From Hydrogenophaga sp. (lineage in GTDB: Bacteria > Pseudomonadota > Gammaproteobacteria > Burkholderiales > Burkholderiaceae_C), in the NCBI RefSeq assembly GCF_025699295.1, contig NZ_JAILWB010000020.1, positions 36,431 through 100,430 on the forward strand: a DNA stretch of 64,000 nucleotides, given 5' to 3'. A program made the translations under genes and the position numbers. The notes under the pieces are model-generated. The model worked only from the letters and a program-made list of their open reading frames with translations, made no database searches and had not been told where the DNA came from. This document shows, one piece after another, positions 1 to 14,946 of the stretch (its first letter is position 1; each line of letters starts with the position of its first letter).

Positions 1-89
1 ACCGGGGCGATCGGGCGAGGATAGCACGGGCACCCAGCGCCCCGACTTACACCGATGACCTTCCGCCGAAGGCCTGGCGCAGAGGGAAA

Positions 90-872
90 TCAGCCCCGGG
101 TGAACAGGTCACGCACGCGTTGCAGGTCTTGCGGTGTGTCGACACCAGGCCCCGGCGCGTGGGCGCTCAGATGCACCGCGATGCGCTGCCCATGCCACAG
201 TACGCGCAGCTGTTCGAGCGATTCCGTGCGCTCCAGTGGCGCCACGTCGAGGCCAGGGAACCGGCGCAGGAAGCCGGCCCGGTAGGCATAGATGCCCACG
301 TGGCGCAAGGGCGCGGGCGAGGGCAGGGTCATGTCGCGCACGTTGTCCATGCCGTCGCGCCACCAGGCAATCGGGGCGCGGCTGAAGTACAGCGCCGTAC
401 CGGCGCGGTCAAGCACCACCTTGACCACATTGGGGTTGAGGAAGTCGGCCACGCTGTCGATGGCGTGGGCGGCAGTGCTCATCATGCAGTCACTTCGACG
501 GTGGAGCTCGCCCGCCACTGCGTCGATCAGCGCTGGTTCGATCAAGGGTTCGTCGCCTTGCACGTTCACCACCACCGCGTCATCGGGGAGGTCGAGCAGG
601 GAGCTGGCCTCGGCCAGTCGGTCGCTGCCGGAGGCATGGTCGGTGCGGGTGAGAAGAGCCTGCACGCTGTGTGCGCGGCAGGCTTCCACGATGCGCGGGT
701 CGTCGGCCGCCACCACGCATTGGCTTGCGCTGCTTTGCATTGCGCGCTGCGCCACGCGCACGACCATGGGCAGGCCGGCAATGTCCGCCAGGGGCTTGTC
801 GGGCAGGCGGGACGACGCGAGCCGCGCCGGAATGAGAACGGTGAAGCCGGAGGACGGGCGAAGTGTGCTCAT
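90..872 (-). CDS. kdsB: 3-deoxy-manno-octulosonate cytidylyltransferase
   Basis: CMP-Kdo synthetase activates Kdo with CTP for transfer to lipid A in the cytoplasm. The 260-residue product has the family's N-terminal nucleotide-binding signature ([15 protein letters not shown], about residues 14-28), the following [12 protein letters not shown] stretch, and the [12 protein letters not shown] core near residue 105. Length matches the family (about 250). Its ATG overlaps the stop of the upstream Trm112-like gene in an ATGA junction, so the two are translationally coupled. It is the last gene of the exbB-exbD-lpxK-trm112-kdsB run, which places it with lipid A/LPS inner-core synthesis. The 89 bases between its stop and the window edge hold no gene that I can see. 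The assignment is secure. Confidence 0.96.
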   Translation of the reverse strand: MSTLRPSSGFTVLIPARLASSRLPDKPLADIAGLPMVVRVAQRAMQSSASQCVVAADDPRIVEACRAHSVQALLTRTDHASGSDRLAEASSLLDLPDDAVVVNVQGDEPLIEPALIDAVAGELHRRSDCMMSTAAHAIDSVADFLNPNVVKVVLDRAGTALYFSRAPIAWWRDGMDNVRDMTLPSPAPLRHVGIYAYRAGFLRRFPGLDVAPLERTESLEQLRVLWHGQRIAVHLSAHAPGPGVDTPQDLQRVRDLFTRG

Positions 873-1075
873 GCCAGCGGCGTAGGAGCCGAAGGCCGCG
901 CCGCTTCCTCGTCGCTCAGGGTGCGGGCCTCGTGTTCGAGCAGGATGGGAATGCCATCTCTCACCGGATAGGCCAGCCGCGCGCTGCGGGAGAGCAGTTC
1001 CTGCTTCTCGCGATCGAAGATCAGGGGGCCCTTGGTGACCGGGCAGACCAGCAATTCCAGCAGTTTGGTGTCCAT
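869..1075 (-). CDS. Trm112/YcaR-family small zinc-ribbon-like protein (UPF0434)
   Basis: A 68-residue protein of the Trm112/YcaR family. It begins [18 protein letters not shown] and continues with [11 protein letters not shown], both typical of the family. Only one Cys of the classical CPxC pair is seen (CPVT). Its bacterial role is not well defined; eukaryotic Trm112 is a methyltransferase partner. It lies 25 nt after lpxK and overlaps kdsB by 4 nt, the usual place for this gene in beta- and gammaproteobacteria. A TATCAT -10-like box (1087 to 1082 on minus) ends 6 nt before the ATG, so a separate near-leaderless promoter is possible. Confidence 0.9.
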   Translation of the reverse strand: MDTKLLELLVCPVTKGPLIFDREKQELLSRSARLAYPVRDGIPILLEHEARTLSDEEAARPSAPTPLA

Positions 1076-1100
1076 GGCGCGATGATAGTCGTGGCTCGCG

Positions 1101-2183
1101 TCAGCCCACTGGCCTGAATGGCGCGAGATGCGCGTCGACTGCGCTCAGGAAGGCGGGGTCGGGCGTCAGCTCCAGTGGCACCGCCCAGGCTCTGGGTGGC
1201 GCATCTGGAGGACCTGGCGGCAGCAGTGCAAAGAGTTTGACGGCGTCCTTCTCGGTGCAGATCACGGGGTGTTGCGCATGACGCAACAGTTCAGCGTAGA
1301 CCGCCGGGTCTGCGTGGTCCTGCAACGCCAGTTCCTGCGCAGGCACCACACCACAACTGCGCAGCATGTCGAAGAACACCCGGGGCCGGGCGATGCCCGC
1401 GAGCGCAATCAGCGATTGGTCCCGGAGTTGCGTGAGCGGGATGCGCTGACCCTGGGGCCCGATGGCGTGGGTCGCGAGCCGTCTCTCGGCGCCAAACACC
1501 TGCAGGCCCGGCGCATCAACCGGCTGCCCGACGCCGCCGCCCATGCGGCCCTGTCGCAGCAGCATGTGCGGTCGGAATGGCGACCTGGGCAATGGCGGCC
1601 AGGGCTCTCTCAGCAGCCCCGCAGGCAACATCCAGCCGTTGCCGCTGCCGCGGTCGTCGAACACCACGATGGCGAGGTCGCGGCCCAGCGCGAGGTGCTG
1701 CAGGCCGTCGTCGCACACCAGCACATCTACTTGCGGATGCAACGCGCGCAGCGCATGGGCGGCGTCAACCCGGCGCGCGGCGACGCACACGGGCGCACCC
1801 GTGTGGCGATGAATCAGCAAAGGCTCGTCGCCCACGTCGCTGGCGCTGGAATCCGCCCGCACGTGGCTCACGGTGCCGGCCTGGCGCCCGTGGCCGCGCG
1901 AGACCACGCCGGGGCGCCATCCCTGCGATGCCAGGTGGTTCACCAGTGCGATGGTGCATGGCGTCTTGCCCGCACCGCCCACCACCACATTGCCCACCAC
2001 GACGACGGGCACATCCAGACGGTGCACGCGCAACACGCCGGCTGCATACAGGCAACGGCGAATGGCGACGAGAGAGCGGTAAAGCAGGGACGCCGGCCAG
2101 AGCAGGGTGTTGAGCACACCGCGGTGCTGCGCGAAATGCACCCAGGCGGCCTGCCATTGTGTCGGTCCGGTGCGCTGGCTCAT
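1101..2183 (-). CDS. lpxK: Tetraacyldisaccharide 4'-kinase
   Basis: LpxK phosphorylates the 4' position of the lipid A disaccharide precursor at the inner membrane. The protein is 360 residues from the chosen ATG ([10 protein letters not shown]); an in-frame ATG 72 nt upstream would add 24 residues overlapping exbD, so I prefer the shorter form. The P-loop [12 protein letters not shown] lies near residues 64-75, preceded by the hydrophobic N-terminal helix expected of this membrane-associated kinase. DDGLQH and PAGLLREP motifs are present, and CTEKDAVK lies near the C terminus. It follows exbD by 28 nt and precedes the Trm112-like gene and kdsB, forming a lipid A/Kdo cluster. Confidence 0.96.
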   Translation of the reverse strand: MSQRTGPTQWQAAWVHFAQHRGVLNTLLWPASLLYRSLVAIRRCLYAAGVLRVHRLDVPVVVVGNVVVGGAGKTPCTIALVNHLASQGWRPGVVSRGHGRQAGTVSHVRADSSASDVGDEPLLIHRHTGAPVCVAARRVDAAHALRALHPQVDVLVCDDGLQHLALGRDLAIVVFDDRGSGNGWMLPAGLLREPWPPLPRSPFRPHMLLRQGRMGGGVGQPVDAPGLQVFGAERRLATHAIGPQGQRIPLTQLRDQSLIALAGIARPRVFFDMLRSCGVVPAQELALQDHADPAVYAELLRHAQHPVICTEKDAVKLFALLPPGPPDAPPRAWAVPLELTPDPAFLSAVDAHLAPFRPVG

Positions 2184-2211
2184 GGCTCGCACCCGGGGCA
2201 CGCGACGCGCG

Positions 2212-2646
2212 TCAGGGTTTGCCGCGGGCCGCGTTGCCCGACTGCTGAGTGGCAAACGTGATCTGCACCAGCCCGGCGCGGCGCGCGGCGTCCATCACGT
2301 TGATGACGGATTGGTGAGAGGCTGCGGCATCGGCACTGATGACGACGATGGTGTCGCTGTTGCCTTGCGTGGTCAGCGAGAGTACGCGCGTGAGCGCCTC
2401 GACTCCCACGCCTTCGAGCACCTGCCGGTTGATCGAGTAGCGGCCATCGCTGCCTACCGCCACCACGACCTCGCTGGGATTCTGCTTGGGTGCCTGCGCA
2501 TCGGCCACGGGCAGGTTCACCTTGAGTTCGGTGAACTTGCTGTAGGTGGTGGTGAGCATCAGGAAGATCAACACCACGAGCAGGATGTCGATGAACGGGA
2601 TCAGGTTGATCTCCGGTTCGTCGCGCTCGCCGGGCCGGAAATTCAT
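2212..2646 (-). CDS. exbD: ExbD/TolR-family biopolymer transport protein
   Basis: A 144-residue inner-membrane protein with a short cytoplasmic N terminus, one membrane segment (INLIPFIDILLVVLIFLM, about residues 12-29, including the conserved Asp of the proton path) and a periplasmic domain. With ExbB it would form a proton-driven motor energising TonB- or TolA-type partners. The ATG overlaps the exbB stop in an ATGA junction. No tonB or tolA is next to it; lpxK follows. It could equally be called TolR, since no tolQRA genes lie beside tolB in this window, so the ExbD name rests on genomic context in related bacteria. Confidence 0.92.
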   Translation of the reverse strand: MNFRPGERDEPEINLIPFIDILLVVLIFLMLTTTYSKFTELKVNLPVADAQAPKQNPSEVVVAVGSDGRYSINRQVLEGVGVEALTRVLSLTTQGNSDTIVVISADAAASHQSVINVMDAARRAGLVQITFATQQSGNAARGKP

Positions 2647-3290
2647 AGCGTCGGCTTCCGCAGGCTGAGCAGGTGGCGGGCGAAGCGCTCGGCCGCCAGT
2701 TCCATGGCGAGCAGGTAGCTGTCGACCCGACCACGAAAGTAGCGCCAGAAGATCAGCGCCGGAATCGCGATCATCAGGCCAAACGCGGTGTTGTACAGAG
2801 CGATGGAGATGCCATGGGCCAACTGGCCGGGGTTGCCCACGCCGGGCACCACCCCGGCGCCTTCGGAAGCCTGCGAACCGAAGATCTCGATCATGCCGAT
2901 CACCGTGCCCAGCAGCCCGAGCAGGGGGGCGGCCGAGGCCACTGTCGCCAGCGCGCCCAGGTAGCGCTGCAGCTTCGCGGCGGCCTCGCGCCCGGCGCCC
3001 TCCAGGCTCGCACGCAGGTCGTCCTCGCTGGCGCGCGGGTTGCTGTTGTAGGTGCGAAAGCCCGTGGCCAGCACAGCACCCAGCAAGGAGTTCTGTTCCA
3101 GCTGCTTGACCACGTCGGGTCCCGGGATGCCGTTGCGGGAGACCATGATCGCTTCGTCCAGCAATTTGGGCGGGAAGATCTTGCGCGACTTGAGACTGAT
3201 GAAGCGTTCGATGATCAGTGCCATGCCCAGCACGGAGCAGGCGATCAGGGGCCAGATGGGCCATCCAGCGGCTTGTATGATGGAAAACAA
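2643..3290 (-). CDS. exbB: MotA/TolQ/ExbB proton channel family protein
   Basis: A 215-residue inner-membrane proton-channel protein. The first membrane segment is at about residues 6-27 (AAGWPIWPLIACSVLGMALI). Two more lie at about 115-140 (LATVASAAPLLGLLGTVIGM) and 163-190. The APLLGLLGTVIGMIEIF stretch is the MotA/TolQ/ExbB hallmark. The start is TTG (LFSIIQ) with GGAG 7 nt upstream, which supports this unusual codon. It overlaps exbD by 4 nt and heads the operon that runs into lpxK-trm112-kdsB, linking envelope energisation with LPS synthesis genes. It may function as TolQ. Confidence 0.93.
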   Translation of the reverse strand: MFSIIQAAGWPIWPLIACSVLGMALIIERFISLKSRKIFPPKLLDEAIMVSRNGIPGPDVVKQLEQNSLLGAVLATGFRTYNSNPRASEDDLRASLEGAGREAAAKLQRYLGALATVASAAPLLGLLGTVIGMIEIFGSQASEGAGVVPGVGNPGQLAHGISIALYNTAFGLMIAIPALIFWRYFRGRVDSYLLAMELAAERFARHLLSLRKPTL

Positions 3291-3652
3291 ATCAGGGCTC
3301 CGGGCTTGTGCCGCCTGACGCGGGCGGCCATTGTGCGTTCGCAGGATTATGTCTCAGGCGATTTCTGCAACCTTCAAGACCCCATGGGGGCTGGCCCTGC
3401 GGCATGGCCTCCCTCGCCAGTCAGCGAAACGATGCTCATGCACAGATTCTGTGGATAACTTTGTGAAGAACCCTCCCGCTTTCCGGGCGAATGTGCGGCG
3501 GCCGTGGGCTCAGGGCAGTTCGATGAACAAACAGGCACTGCAAAACTCTTTGAAATCAAGGCACTTCCTCTCCCGGGGCGTGGATGGTGCTTCGGGGTCT
3601 CCGGGATCGAGAAAAGACGCGGCATGTGGACACATTTCGACTGGAGAGGCCT
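3291..3652. other. Divergent intergenic region exbB / xseA
   Basis: About 360 bases between the divergent exbB and xseA starts. I find no convincing gene; the small frames here lack family resemblance and ribosome sites. It must carry promoters for both directions, but I do not see strong paired -35/-10 boxes. One perfect 9-mer DnaA box (TGTGGATAA) lies at 3450-3458. Confidence 0.5.
3450..3458 (-). promoter_or_regulatory. Single DnaA box-like 9-mer
   Basis: TGTGGATAA is the reverse complement of the consensus DnaA box TTATCCACA, a perfect match. It stands alone between exbB and xseA, with no cluster of boxes or AT-rich unwinding region, so this is not an origin. Binding of DnaA here as a regulator or titration site is conjecture. 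Confidence 0.35.
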
Positions 3653-4948
3653 GTGCCTGATGCATTTGCCGGCGTGGATGCGCCATTGACGCCGCGTATA
3701 TGGGCGGTTGGCCCTCTGATGCGAGCAGTGGCGGATACGCTGTCGGCCCGATTCAATCCGGTCGCGGTCCGGGGTGAGCTTTCCGGCTTCTCACGCGCGG
3801 CCAGCGGGCATTGCTACTTCTCGCTCAAGGACGACAGCGGACAGGTGCGTTGTGCGTTGTTTCGCCGCTCGGCCCAGCAATTGAGCTTTGCACCTCGCGA
3901 TGGCCAGATGGTGGAGGCACACGGCAAGCTTGACGTGTACGGTCCGCGCGGCGACTTGCAATTGATCGTCGAGAGCTTGCAGCCGGCAGGACAGGGCGCA
4001 CTGTTCGAGAAGTTCCTCCAGCTCAAGGCGCAATTGCAGTCCGAGGGGCTCTTCGAAGAAGCGCGCAAGCGGCCGCTGCCGGCCCAGCCGCGCAGCATAG
4101 GTGTGGTGACATCGCTGGGAGCCGCTGCGTTGCGCGACGTGGTCACGGCGTTGAAGCGGCGAGTGCCACACATCCCGGTGGTGATTCACCCAGCGGCCGT
4201 GCAGGGTATGCAGGCGCCAGCCGAGTTGTGCACAGCCCTGAGCAGTGCCTACGGTCGCCACGCTGAAACCGGCGAGAGCGAGGTCCTGCTGCTTGTGCGT
4301 GGCGGCGGATCACTTGAAGACCTGTGGGCTTTCAACGATCCGGCTTTGGTGCGCATGATCGCGCAGGCGCCCATGCCGGTGGTGTGCGGCGTGGGACACG
4401 AGACCGACTTCACACTGGCTGACTTCGTGGCCGACCTGCGGGCGCCCACGCCCACCGCGGCGGCCGAGTTGTGCGCGCCGGCGCGTGAGCAGCGACTGGG
4501 CGAGCTGGCCTACCTGCGCGAGCGCCTGGGCGATGCCGTGCACAGCGCCCTGGACCTGCGGGGCCAGCGGCTGGACCGACTGACACAGCGCCTGGGACGG
4601 CCCTCGGGCCGCCTGAACGACGGCCAGCAGCAACTCACCCGGCTGCAGCATCGCCTGCAAAGCGGCTTGAAGTTGGCCTCGCAGCGCCACCACAACCGTT
4701 TGCAGACGCTGCACACCGCGTTGCCGCAGGCCTTGCGGCGGTCGATGGATGCGCAGCGGCTGCGCCTGCAGCGTGGGCAGGCCGCCCTGGACCTGCTCGA
4801 CCCGCAACTCGTGCTGCAGCGCGGCTACGCTTTCCTGACCGACGCGCAGGGGCGCGCCGTGACCCGCACCGCTCAGACACGGCCGGGCCAGGCACTGCAG
4901 GCCACGCTGGCAGATGGCCGCGTCGGCCTGCATGTGGACGCCGACTGA
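3653..4948 (+). CDS. xseA: Exodeoxyribonuclease VII large subunit
   Basis: The catalytic large subunit of exonuclease VII, which degrades single-stranded DNA. From the chosen GTG the protein has 431 residues. An N-terminal OB-fold ([23 protein letters not shown]) is followed by the exonuclease domain with [32 protein letters not shown] and [28 protein letters not shown] spans and a long helical region. I chose GTG at 3653 because GGAGAGG (3643-3649) is correctly spaced; an in-frame ATG at 3584 would add 23 residues unlike the family. It is divergent from exbB. The small subunit gene xseB is not in the window. Confidence 0.95.
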   Translation: MPDAFAGVDAPLTPRIWAVGPLMRAVADTLSARFNPVAVRGELSGFSRAASGHCYFSLKDDSGQVRCALFRRSAQQLSFAPRDGQMVEAHGKLDVYGPRGDLQLIVESLQPAGQGALFEKFLQLKAQLQSEGLFEEARKRPLPAQPRSIGVVTSLGAAALRDVVTALKRRVPHIPVVIHPAAVQGMQAPAELCTALSSAYGRHAETGESEVLLLVRGGGSLEDLWAFNDPALVRMIAQAPMPVVCGVGHETDFTLADFVADLRAPTPTAAAELCAPAREQRLGELAYLRERLGDAVHSALDLRGQRLDRLTQRLGRPSGRLNDGQQQLTRLQHRLQSGLKLASQRHHNRLQTLHTALPQALRRSMDAQRLRLQRGQAALDLLDPQLVLQRGYAFLTDAQGRAVTRTAQTRPGQALQATLADGRVGLHVDAD

Positions 4949-5001
4949 AGGCTCCGCCACGCGCGAGAAACCCTGATCATGGTGCCTTCAATGGCCTTGC
5001 C

Positions 5002-5007
5002 TACAAT
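5002..5007 (+). promoter_or_regulatory. Candidate -10 box for sodB
   Basis: TACAAT lies about 79 nt upstream of the sodB ATG and matches the -10 consensus at five of six positions. No good -35 hexamer is seen at 17 nt. It would give a leader of about 70 nt. Confidence 0.3.
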
Positions 5008-5085
5008 GCGGTGTTCTGGCGGTCTCGAGGTCTTGAAACCCTTGGCCGATGCGCATTTTCACAACACCAACGCAAGAGGAACCCC

Positions 5086-5667
5086 ATGGAACACACACTG
5101 CCCAAACTGCCCTATGACCTGGACGCCCTGGCTCCGCACTACAGCCGCGAAACGCTGGAGTTTCACCATGGCAAGCACCACAACGCCTACGTGGTCAACC
5201 TCAACAACCTGCAAAAGGGCACCGAGTTCGAGAACATGGACCTCGAGTCCATTGTCAAGAAGGCCAGCGGCGGCATCTACAACAATGCGGCGCAGATCTG
5301 GAACCACACCTTCTTCTGGAACTGCATGAAGCCCAACGGCGGCGGTGAGCCCTCCGGCGCGCTGGCCGCAGCCATCACCGCCAAGTGGGGCAGCTACGCG
5401 GCGTTCAAGGAAGCGTTCGTGAAGTCGGCCGTTGGCAACTTCGGCTCGGGCTGGACGTGGCTGGTGAAGAAGGCCGATGGCTCGGTCGACATTGTCAACA
5501 TGGGTGCCGCCGGCACCCCGCTGACGACGGGCGACAAGGCCCTGTTGACCGTGGACGTGTGGGAACACGCCTACTACATCGACTACCGCAACCTGCGTCC
5601 CAAGTTTGTCGAAACCTACCTCGACAAACTGGTGAACTGGTCATTCGCCGAAGCCAACTTCGCCTGA
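5086..5667 (+). CDS. sodB: Superoxide dismutase, Fe type
   Basis: Cytoplasmic superoxide dismutase of 193 residues, the same length as E. coli SodB. The metal ligands fall at the expected positions: His27 (FHHGKHH), His74 (WNHTFFW), Asp157 and His161 ([13 protein letters not shown]). Gln70 in AAQIWNH is the residue typical of iron rather than manganese enzymes. The start at 5086 is supported by AAGAGGA 6-12 nt upstream. An in-frame ATG at 5011 would add 25 residues of no family resemblance. The gene appears monocistronic, with a small hairpin and T-tract after it. Confidence 0.97.
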   Translation: MEHTLPKLPYDLDALAPHYSRETLEFHHGKHHNAYVVNLNNLQKGTEFENMDLESIVKKASGGIYNNAAQIWNHTFFWNCMKPNGGGEPSGALAAAITAKWGSYAAFKEAFVKSAVGNFGSGWTWLVKKADGSVDIVNMGAAGTPLTTGDKALLTVDVWEHAYYIDYRNLRPKFVETYLDKLVNWSFAEANFA

Positions 5668-5693
5668 GGCCAGGCGTCTTGGCTGCCAGGGCT

Positions 5694-5720
5694 CGAAGGG
5701 TGACCTTCGGGCCATTTTTT
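5694..5720 (+). terminator. Candidate intrinsic terminator after sodB
   Basis: A 6-bp stem CGAAGG/CCTTCG (5694-5699 and 5704-5709) with a GTGA loop is followed by six T at 5715-5720. The stem is short and the T-tract is offset by five bases, so it may be weak. Confidence 0.5.
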
Positions 5721-5904
5721 CGCTTCCGTTCCGGGTGTGCGGCACGAGATCAAAGGCGATTTTCGTATTGCGGAAGAGGTATTCATAAAATGGGCGATGG
5801 TTCCGGTCTTTGAACGCAAAATCAAGCACGATCCGATCATCCCGACCTGGCAGCCTGTGCCAGGCGCAGCAGCGGCATACCCCAACAATTTCTGGAGATA
5901 AGCA

Positions 5905-8142
<2,238 letters not shown>

Positions 8143-8160
8143 GCCCGTCTCACCGGTTAC

Positions 8161-8207
8161 CCGGCCCCATGTTCAGGCGCATCATCAGCGCGTGAACATG
8201 GGGCCGG
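8161..8207. repeat. 15-bp perfect inverted repeat between convergent genes
   Basis: Arms 8161-8175 (CCGGCCCCATGTTCA) and 8193-8207 are exact reverse complements, separated by 17 bases that contain a further GCGC/GCGC pair. The right arm lies inside the last codons of the DUF192 gene. There is no T-tract, so if it terminates transcription from either side it is not a classical intrinsic terminator. It could instead act as an mRNA 3'-end stabiliser for the convergent transcripts. Confidence 0.7.
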
Positions 8208-8628
8208 CCAGTCTGGCGCCGGCCTTTATGCCACGCTTGTCGAACCAGCCCTGGTGCATTTCCAGCACGTAGCGCACCGGCCCAGCCGAGCAGTGCGAAT
8301 CCAGGCTTCCGGCCTGCATGTCCGCCAGGTTGACGATGGTGCCGTCATCCGCGACGAATGCTGCGGTGAGCGGCAGGAGCGTGTTCTTCATCCAGAAGCA
8401 CTGTTCCGCTGGCTGTTCGAAGACGAACAGCATGCCTTCGTTCGGGGCCATCTCCCGGCGAAACATCAGGCCGATTGCGCGTTGCTGCGGCGTGGCTGCC
8501 ACCTGGGCGTCGATCAGGCGCATGCCGGCTGACAGTTGTGCGCGCGGCAACTGAAGCTGTGGCGCTTCCTGGGACCAGGCGTTGCCGACGAAGACCAGGC
8601 AGGTCAGGAGAAGGAACAGGCGTTTCAT
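8185..8628 (-). CDS. DUF192 family secreted protein
   Basis: A 147-residue protein with a clear Sec signal peptide (MKRLFLLLTCLVFVGNAWS, cleavage likely before QEAPQ). The DUF192 domain follows: ATPQQRAIGLMFRREMAPNEGMLFVF, then CFWMKNTLLPLTAAFVADDGTIV and YVLEMHQGWFDKRGIKAG. The family's function is unknown; members are small periplasmic or secreted beta-barrel-like domains. It stands alone on the minus strand between the two isocitrate dehydrogenase genes, and the last codons form one arm of a perfect inverted repeat. Confidence 0.9.
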   Translation of the reverse strand: MKRLFLLLTCLVFVGNAWSQEAPQLQLPRAQLSAGMRLIDAQVAATPQQRAIGLMFRREMAPNEGMLFVFEQPAEQCFWMKNTLLPLTAAFVADDGTIVNLADMQAGSLDSHCSAGPVRYVLEMHQGWFDKRGIKAGARLAGPMFTR

Positions 8629-8755
8629 GCAACTGGAATGATGGAGGGTGGCGGGTGTGCCCGATTGTCGGACGTCATGCCGGTGGGCGTTGCAGCACGG
8701 AGTCTAGAATGCCCCCGCTTGTTCCCGTCCCCCGATGTCACGGAGTTTGTCTTAC

Positions 8756-10015
<1,260 letters not shown>

Positions 10016-10081
10016 GGACGGCTGCTTGGGCACCTCCGGCCGGTGTTGACCCCGGCTCCTGCGACTTTGCAGTCTGGATGG

Positions 10082-10118
10082 TTCATGTCATTTTCATGAC
10101 AGTCATCTTAAATTCATC
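10082..10118. promoter_or_regulatory. Tandem 11-nt-period direct repeats, possible response-regulator site
   Basis: TTCATG occurs at 10082 and 10093, then GTCATC at 10102 and TTCATC at 10113: two pairs of half-sites each one helical turn apart. An inverted repeat TGTCAT-TTTC-ATGACA (10086-10101) overlaps them. This layout resembles OmpR/PhoB-family operators. It lies about 175-210 nt before the chemoreceptor start. No regulator gene is nearby, so the binding protein is unknown. Confidence 0.4.
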
Positions 10119-10291
10119 TTCTGGCGTGTTGAAGGCATCTTTTGCGCCCTGATCTGGTGCAGGTGTTGAGTAAGCATCGCAAACCGGCGCTTTTCCCTGG
10201 TTGAATGGTCTCAAGCCAGAGCGTGTCGAGGTCGAAATCGAGAAGGGCAGGTCGACTTTCAGACCTGTCTTTCTTTTTTGCGAGACCTCAG

Positions 10292-11854
10292 ATGAAGATT
10301 CGACACAAACTCCCGCTCGCCATCGGCGTGGCCTTGCTCATGGTGGCCGCGGCCGGCCTGTTCGGCATCCATCAGCTGCGGCAATCGCTGACCACCTACG
10401 CCACCCTGGTGAATGTGGACGTTGCACAGGAGCGGCAGGCTGCACGGATGCTCTCCGAGTTCAAGACACAGGTGCAGGAGTGGAAGAACACGCTGTTGCG
10501 CGGCAAGGACGACCAGCAGCGCGAGCGTTACTGGACGGCCTTCCAGAAAAAGGAGGCGGAGATCGCGGAGATTGCCAGCGAGCTGCGCACCGCGCTGCCC
10601 ACGGGAGAGGCGAAGGCACTCGTGGGGCAGTTCATCGAAGCCCATGCCGCCATGGGAAAAGGCTATCGCAAGGGGTTCGATGCATTCGTGGCTGCGGGCT
10701 TTGAGTCATCGGCGGGGGACAGCGCCGTCAAAGGCATGGACCGTGCACCCTCAGAACTGATCGACAAGGCTGTGGTCGAGATCGCCGCGCGGGCGTCGGC
10801 ATCGGCGGTTGCGGCAGCGAGCGCCAGCCAGCGCGCCAGCGTCATGAGCCTCGTGCTCATGCTGGTGGCGACTGTGGCGGGCGTCGGTGCGGCAGTTCTC
10901 ATCGGGCGCAGCATCACGCGTCCCATCAACCAGGCGCTGCAGGTGGCGCAGACTGTGGCGGCGGGCGACCTCAGCTCGCAGATCCGGGTTGTCGGCACCG
11001 ACGAAACCGCAGAATTGCTGCAGGCGCTCAAGCTCATGAACGAGAGCCTGGCCGGCGTGGTCACCCAGGTGCGCCAGGGCAGTGAGAACGTGGCCACGGC
11101 GAGCGCGCAGATTTCGACCGGCAATCACGACCTGAGCCAGCGCACGGAGGAGCAGGCCAGCGCCTTGCAGCAGACCGCTGCTTCCATGGAGCAACTGGGA
11201 AGCGCCGTCACGCAGAATGCGGACAACGCGCGCCAGGCCAATCAGTTGGCGGTGCAGGCGCGAGAGATCGCAACCGAGGGCGGCCAGGCCGTGAGCAATG
11301 TGGTGCAGACCATGAAGGCCATCAACGACAGCAGCCGGCGCATCGCCGACATCATCGGCACCATTGATGGCATCGCCTTTCAGACCAATATTCTGGCGCT
11401 GAACGCGGCGGTGGAGGCAGCGCGCGCGGGTGAGCAGGGCCGGGGTTTCGCGGTGGTGGCGGGCGAGGTGCGCAACCTGGCCCAGCGCAGCGCCGAGGCC
11501 GCCCGCGAGATCAAGACGCTCATCACCGCCAGCGTGCAGCAGGTGGAGCAAGGCAGCGCGCTGGTCGATCAGGCCGGTGCGACCATGCTGCGGACGGTGG
11601 AGTCCATCGGGCGCGTGACCGACATCGTAGGCGAAATCAGTGCCGCCAGCGGCGAACAGAGCTCCGGCGTGGCGCAGGTGGGTCAGGCGGTGAGCCAGAT
11701 TGACGAGACGACGCAGCAAAACGCCGCCCTGGTGGAGGAGTCCGCTGCTGCCGCCGCCAGTCTGAAGCACCAGGCGCAACAGCTTGTGCAGGCCGTTGCG
11801 GTGTTCAAGCTGGGCGTGGGAACGCCGCTGAACCGGGCGGTCGCAGTCGCATAA
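10292..11854 (+). CDS. Methyl-accepting chemotaxis protein
   Basis: A transmembrane chemoreceptor of 520 residues. The first membrane helix is at about residues 8-26. The periplasmic ligand domain is short and mostly helical (about 27-185), four-helix-bundle-like. The second helix ([20 protein letters not shown]) is at about 187-206, followed by a HAMP domain ([25 protein letters not shown]). The signalling hairpin ([20 protein letters not shown] and [22 protein letters not shown]) is intact. There is no NWETF-like C-terminal pentapeptide for CheR binding. The ATG at 10292 is chosen because upstream in-frame codons give no signal-like sequence. It seems monocistronic; the ligand is unknown. 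Confidence 0.95.
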   Translation: MKIRHKLPLAIGVALLMVAAAGLFGIHQLRQSLTTYATLVNVDVAQERQAARMLSEFKTQVQEWKNTLLRGKDDQQRERYWTAFQKKEAEIAEIASELRTALPTGEAKALVGQFIEAHAAMGKGYRKGFDAFVAAGFESSAGDSAVKGMDRAPSELIDKAVVEIAARASASAVAAASASQRASVMSLVLMLVATVAGVGAAVLIGRSITRPINQALQVAQTVAAGDLSSQIRVVGTDETAELLQALKLMNESLAGVVTQVRQGSENVATASAQISTGNHDLSQRTEEQASALQQTAASMEQLGSAVTQNADNARQANQLAVQAREIATEGGQAVSNVVQTMKAINDSSRRIADIIGTIDGIAFQTNILALNAAVEAARAGEQGRGFAVVAGEVRNLAQRSAEAAREIKTLITASVQQVEQGSALVDQAGATMLRTVESIGRVTDIVGEISAASGEQSSGVAQVGQAVSQIDETTQQNAALVEESAAAAASLKHQAQQLVQAVAVFKLGVGTPLNRAVAVA

Positions 11855-12073
11855 GACGCGGTTTGCAGCGCGTGCGGCCCGGCGCATCCGGAAACCGCAC
11901 AAATGCCGGCTACAAGCGGGACAGCTTCACGGTTTGCTCGTCGGCTTTCGGCTCACAATGGGGCATGTCCAAGCTGCGCGGGCCACGACCACTTTCGGGT
12001 GACATTCGCTCCGGAGCGGGTTCGTTTGTCCTCGGTGCAATCCCGTACGGCGCAAGAGCGCAATGGGCGCCGC

Positions 12074-12079
12074 TAGAAT
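12074..12079 (+). promoter_or_regulatory. Candidate -10 box of a leaderless clpS transcript
   Basis: TAGAAT ends 7 nt before the clpS ATG (12087), so transcription would start at or next to the start codon. No Shine-Dalgarno sequence is present in that gap (CTTTTTC). The -35 match is poor. Confidence 0.4.
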
Positions 12080-12086
12080 CTTTTTC

Positions 12087-12446
12087 ATGGCCACCCAGAA
12101 CCCGAAGAAACCACCTGAACCTGTCGTCCCGCCCACGAGACCGGGTAACGACGACGCCGTGGTGCTGGAGCGCCGCACGCAGCGCACAGAACCGCCCCAG
12201 ATGTTCCAGGTCGTGCTGCTCAACGACGACTTCACGCCCATGGAGTTCGTGGTTCACGTCATCCAGGAGTTCTTCAGCAAGGACCGCGAAACCGCGACCC
12301 AGATCATGCTCAAGATCCACCTGGAAGGTAAAGGCATCTGTGGCGTTTACTCGCGCGATGTCGCCGGCACCAAGGTGGATCAGGTTCTGCAGGCAGCGCG
12401 CGCGGCTGGGCATCCTTTGCAATGCCTGAGTGAACCGGTTGAATAA
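12087..12446 (+). CDS. clpS: ATP-dependent Clp protease adaptor ClpS
   Basis: ClpS is the N-recognin adaptor that delivers N-degron substrates to ClpAP. The product has 119 residues: a flexible Pro-rich N-terminal tail, then [20 protein letters not shown] (the NDD...M substrate-binding surface), [36 protein letters not shown], and the usual C-terminal helix. It is directly upstream of clpA with a 90-nt gap, the conserved order. An in-frame ATG 24 nt earlier (12063) exists, but the -10 box at 12074-12079 would then lie inside the coding region, so I prefer 12087. Confidence 0.96.
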   Translation: MATQNPKKPPEPVVPPTRPGNDDAVVLERRTQRTEPPQMFQVVLLNDDFTPMEFVVHVIQEFFSKDRETATQIMLKIHLEGKGICGVYSRDVAGTKVDQVLQAARAAGHPLQCLSEPVE

Positions 12447-12536
12447 ATCCGAATCCACCTCATCTGATCCCCATAACCCGCATTTCGAACCCAGACGATT
12501 GCCTCTCCGATCACCCCATCCCAAAGGACGTGCCCA

Positions 12537-14873
<2,337 letters not shown>

Positions 14874-14895
14874 GGTCGCGGTCGTCTCCGCCCAG

Positions 14896-14925
14896 AAAAA
14901 GGCCCGGTCTGACCGGGCCTTTTTC
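14896..14925. terminator. Bidirectional intrinsic terminator, clpA / DUF1499
   Basis: Stem GGCCCGG/CCGGGCC (extending to GGCCCGGTC/GACCGGGCC) at 14901-14919, flanked by AAAAA on the left and TTTTT on the right. It can therefore stop clpA transcripts on the plus strand and the DUF1499 gene on the minus strand. Confidence 0.9.
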
Positions 14926-14946
14926 ATGTCTGTCGGTAGCACGTGC

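Noticed and set aside
3450..3458. Replication origin
   Set aside because: Only one DnaA box, no AT-rich region, and no dnaA, dnaN or gidA genes nearby.
3331..3660. Small gene between exbB and xseA
   Set aside because: No ribosome site, no family similarity, and low coding bias.
11855..12086. Small gene upstream of clpS
   Set aside because: Frames on both strands overlap clpS or lack starts; no cold-shock or other small protein could be recognised.
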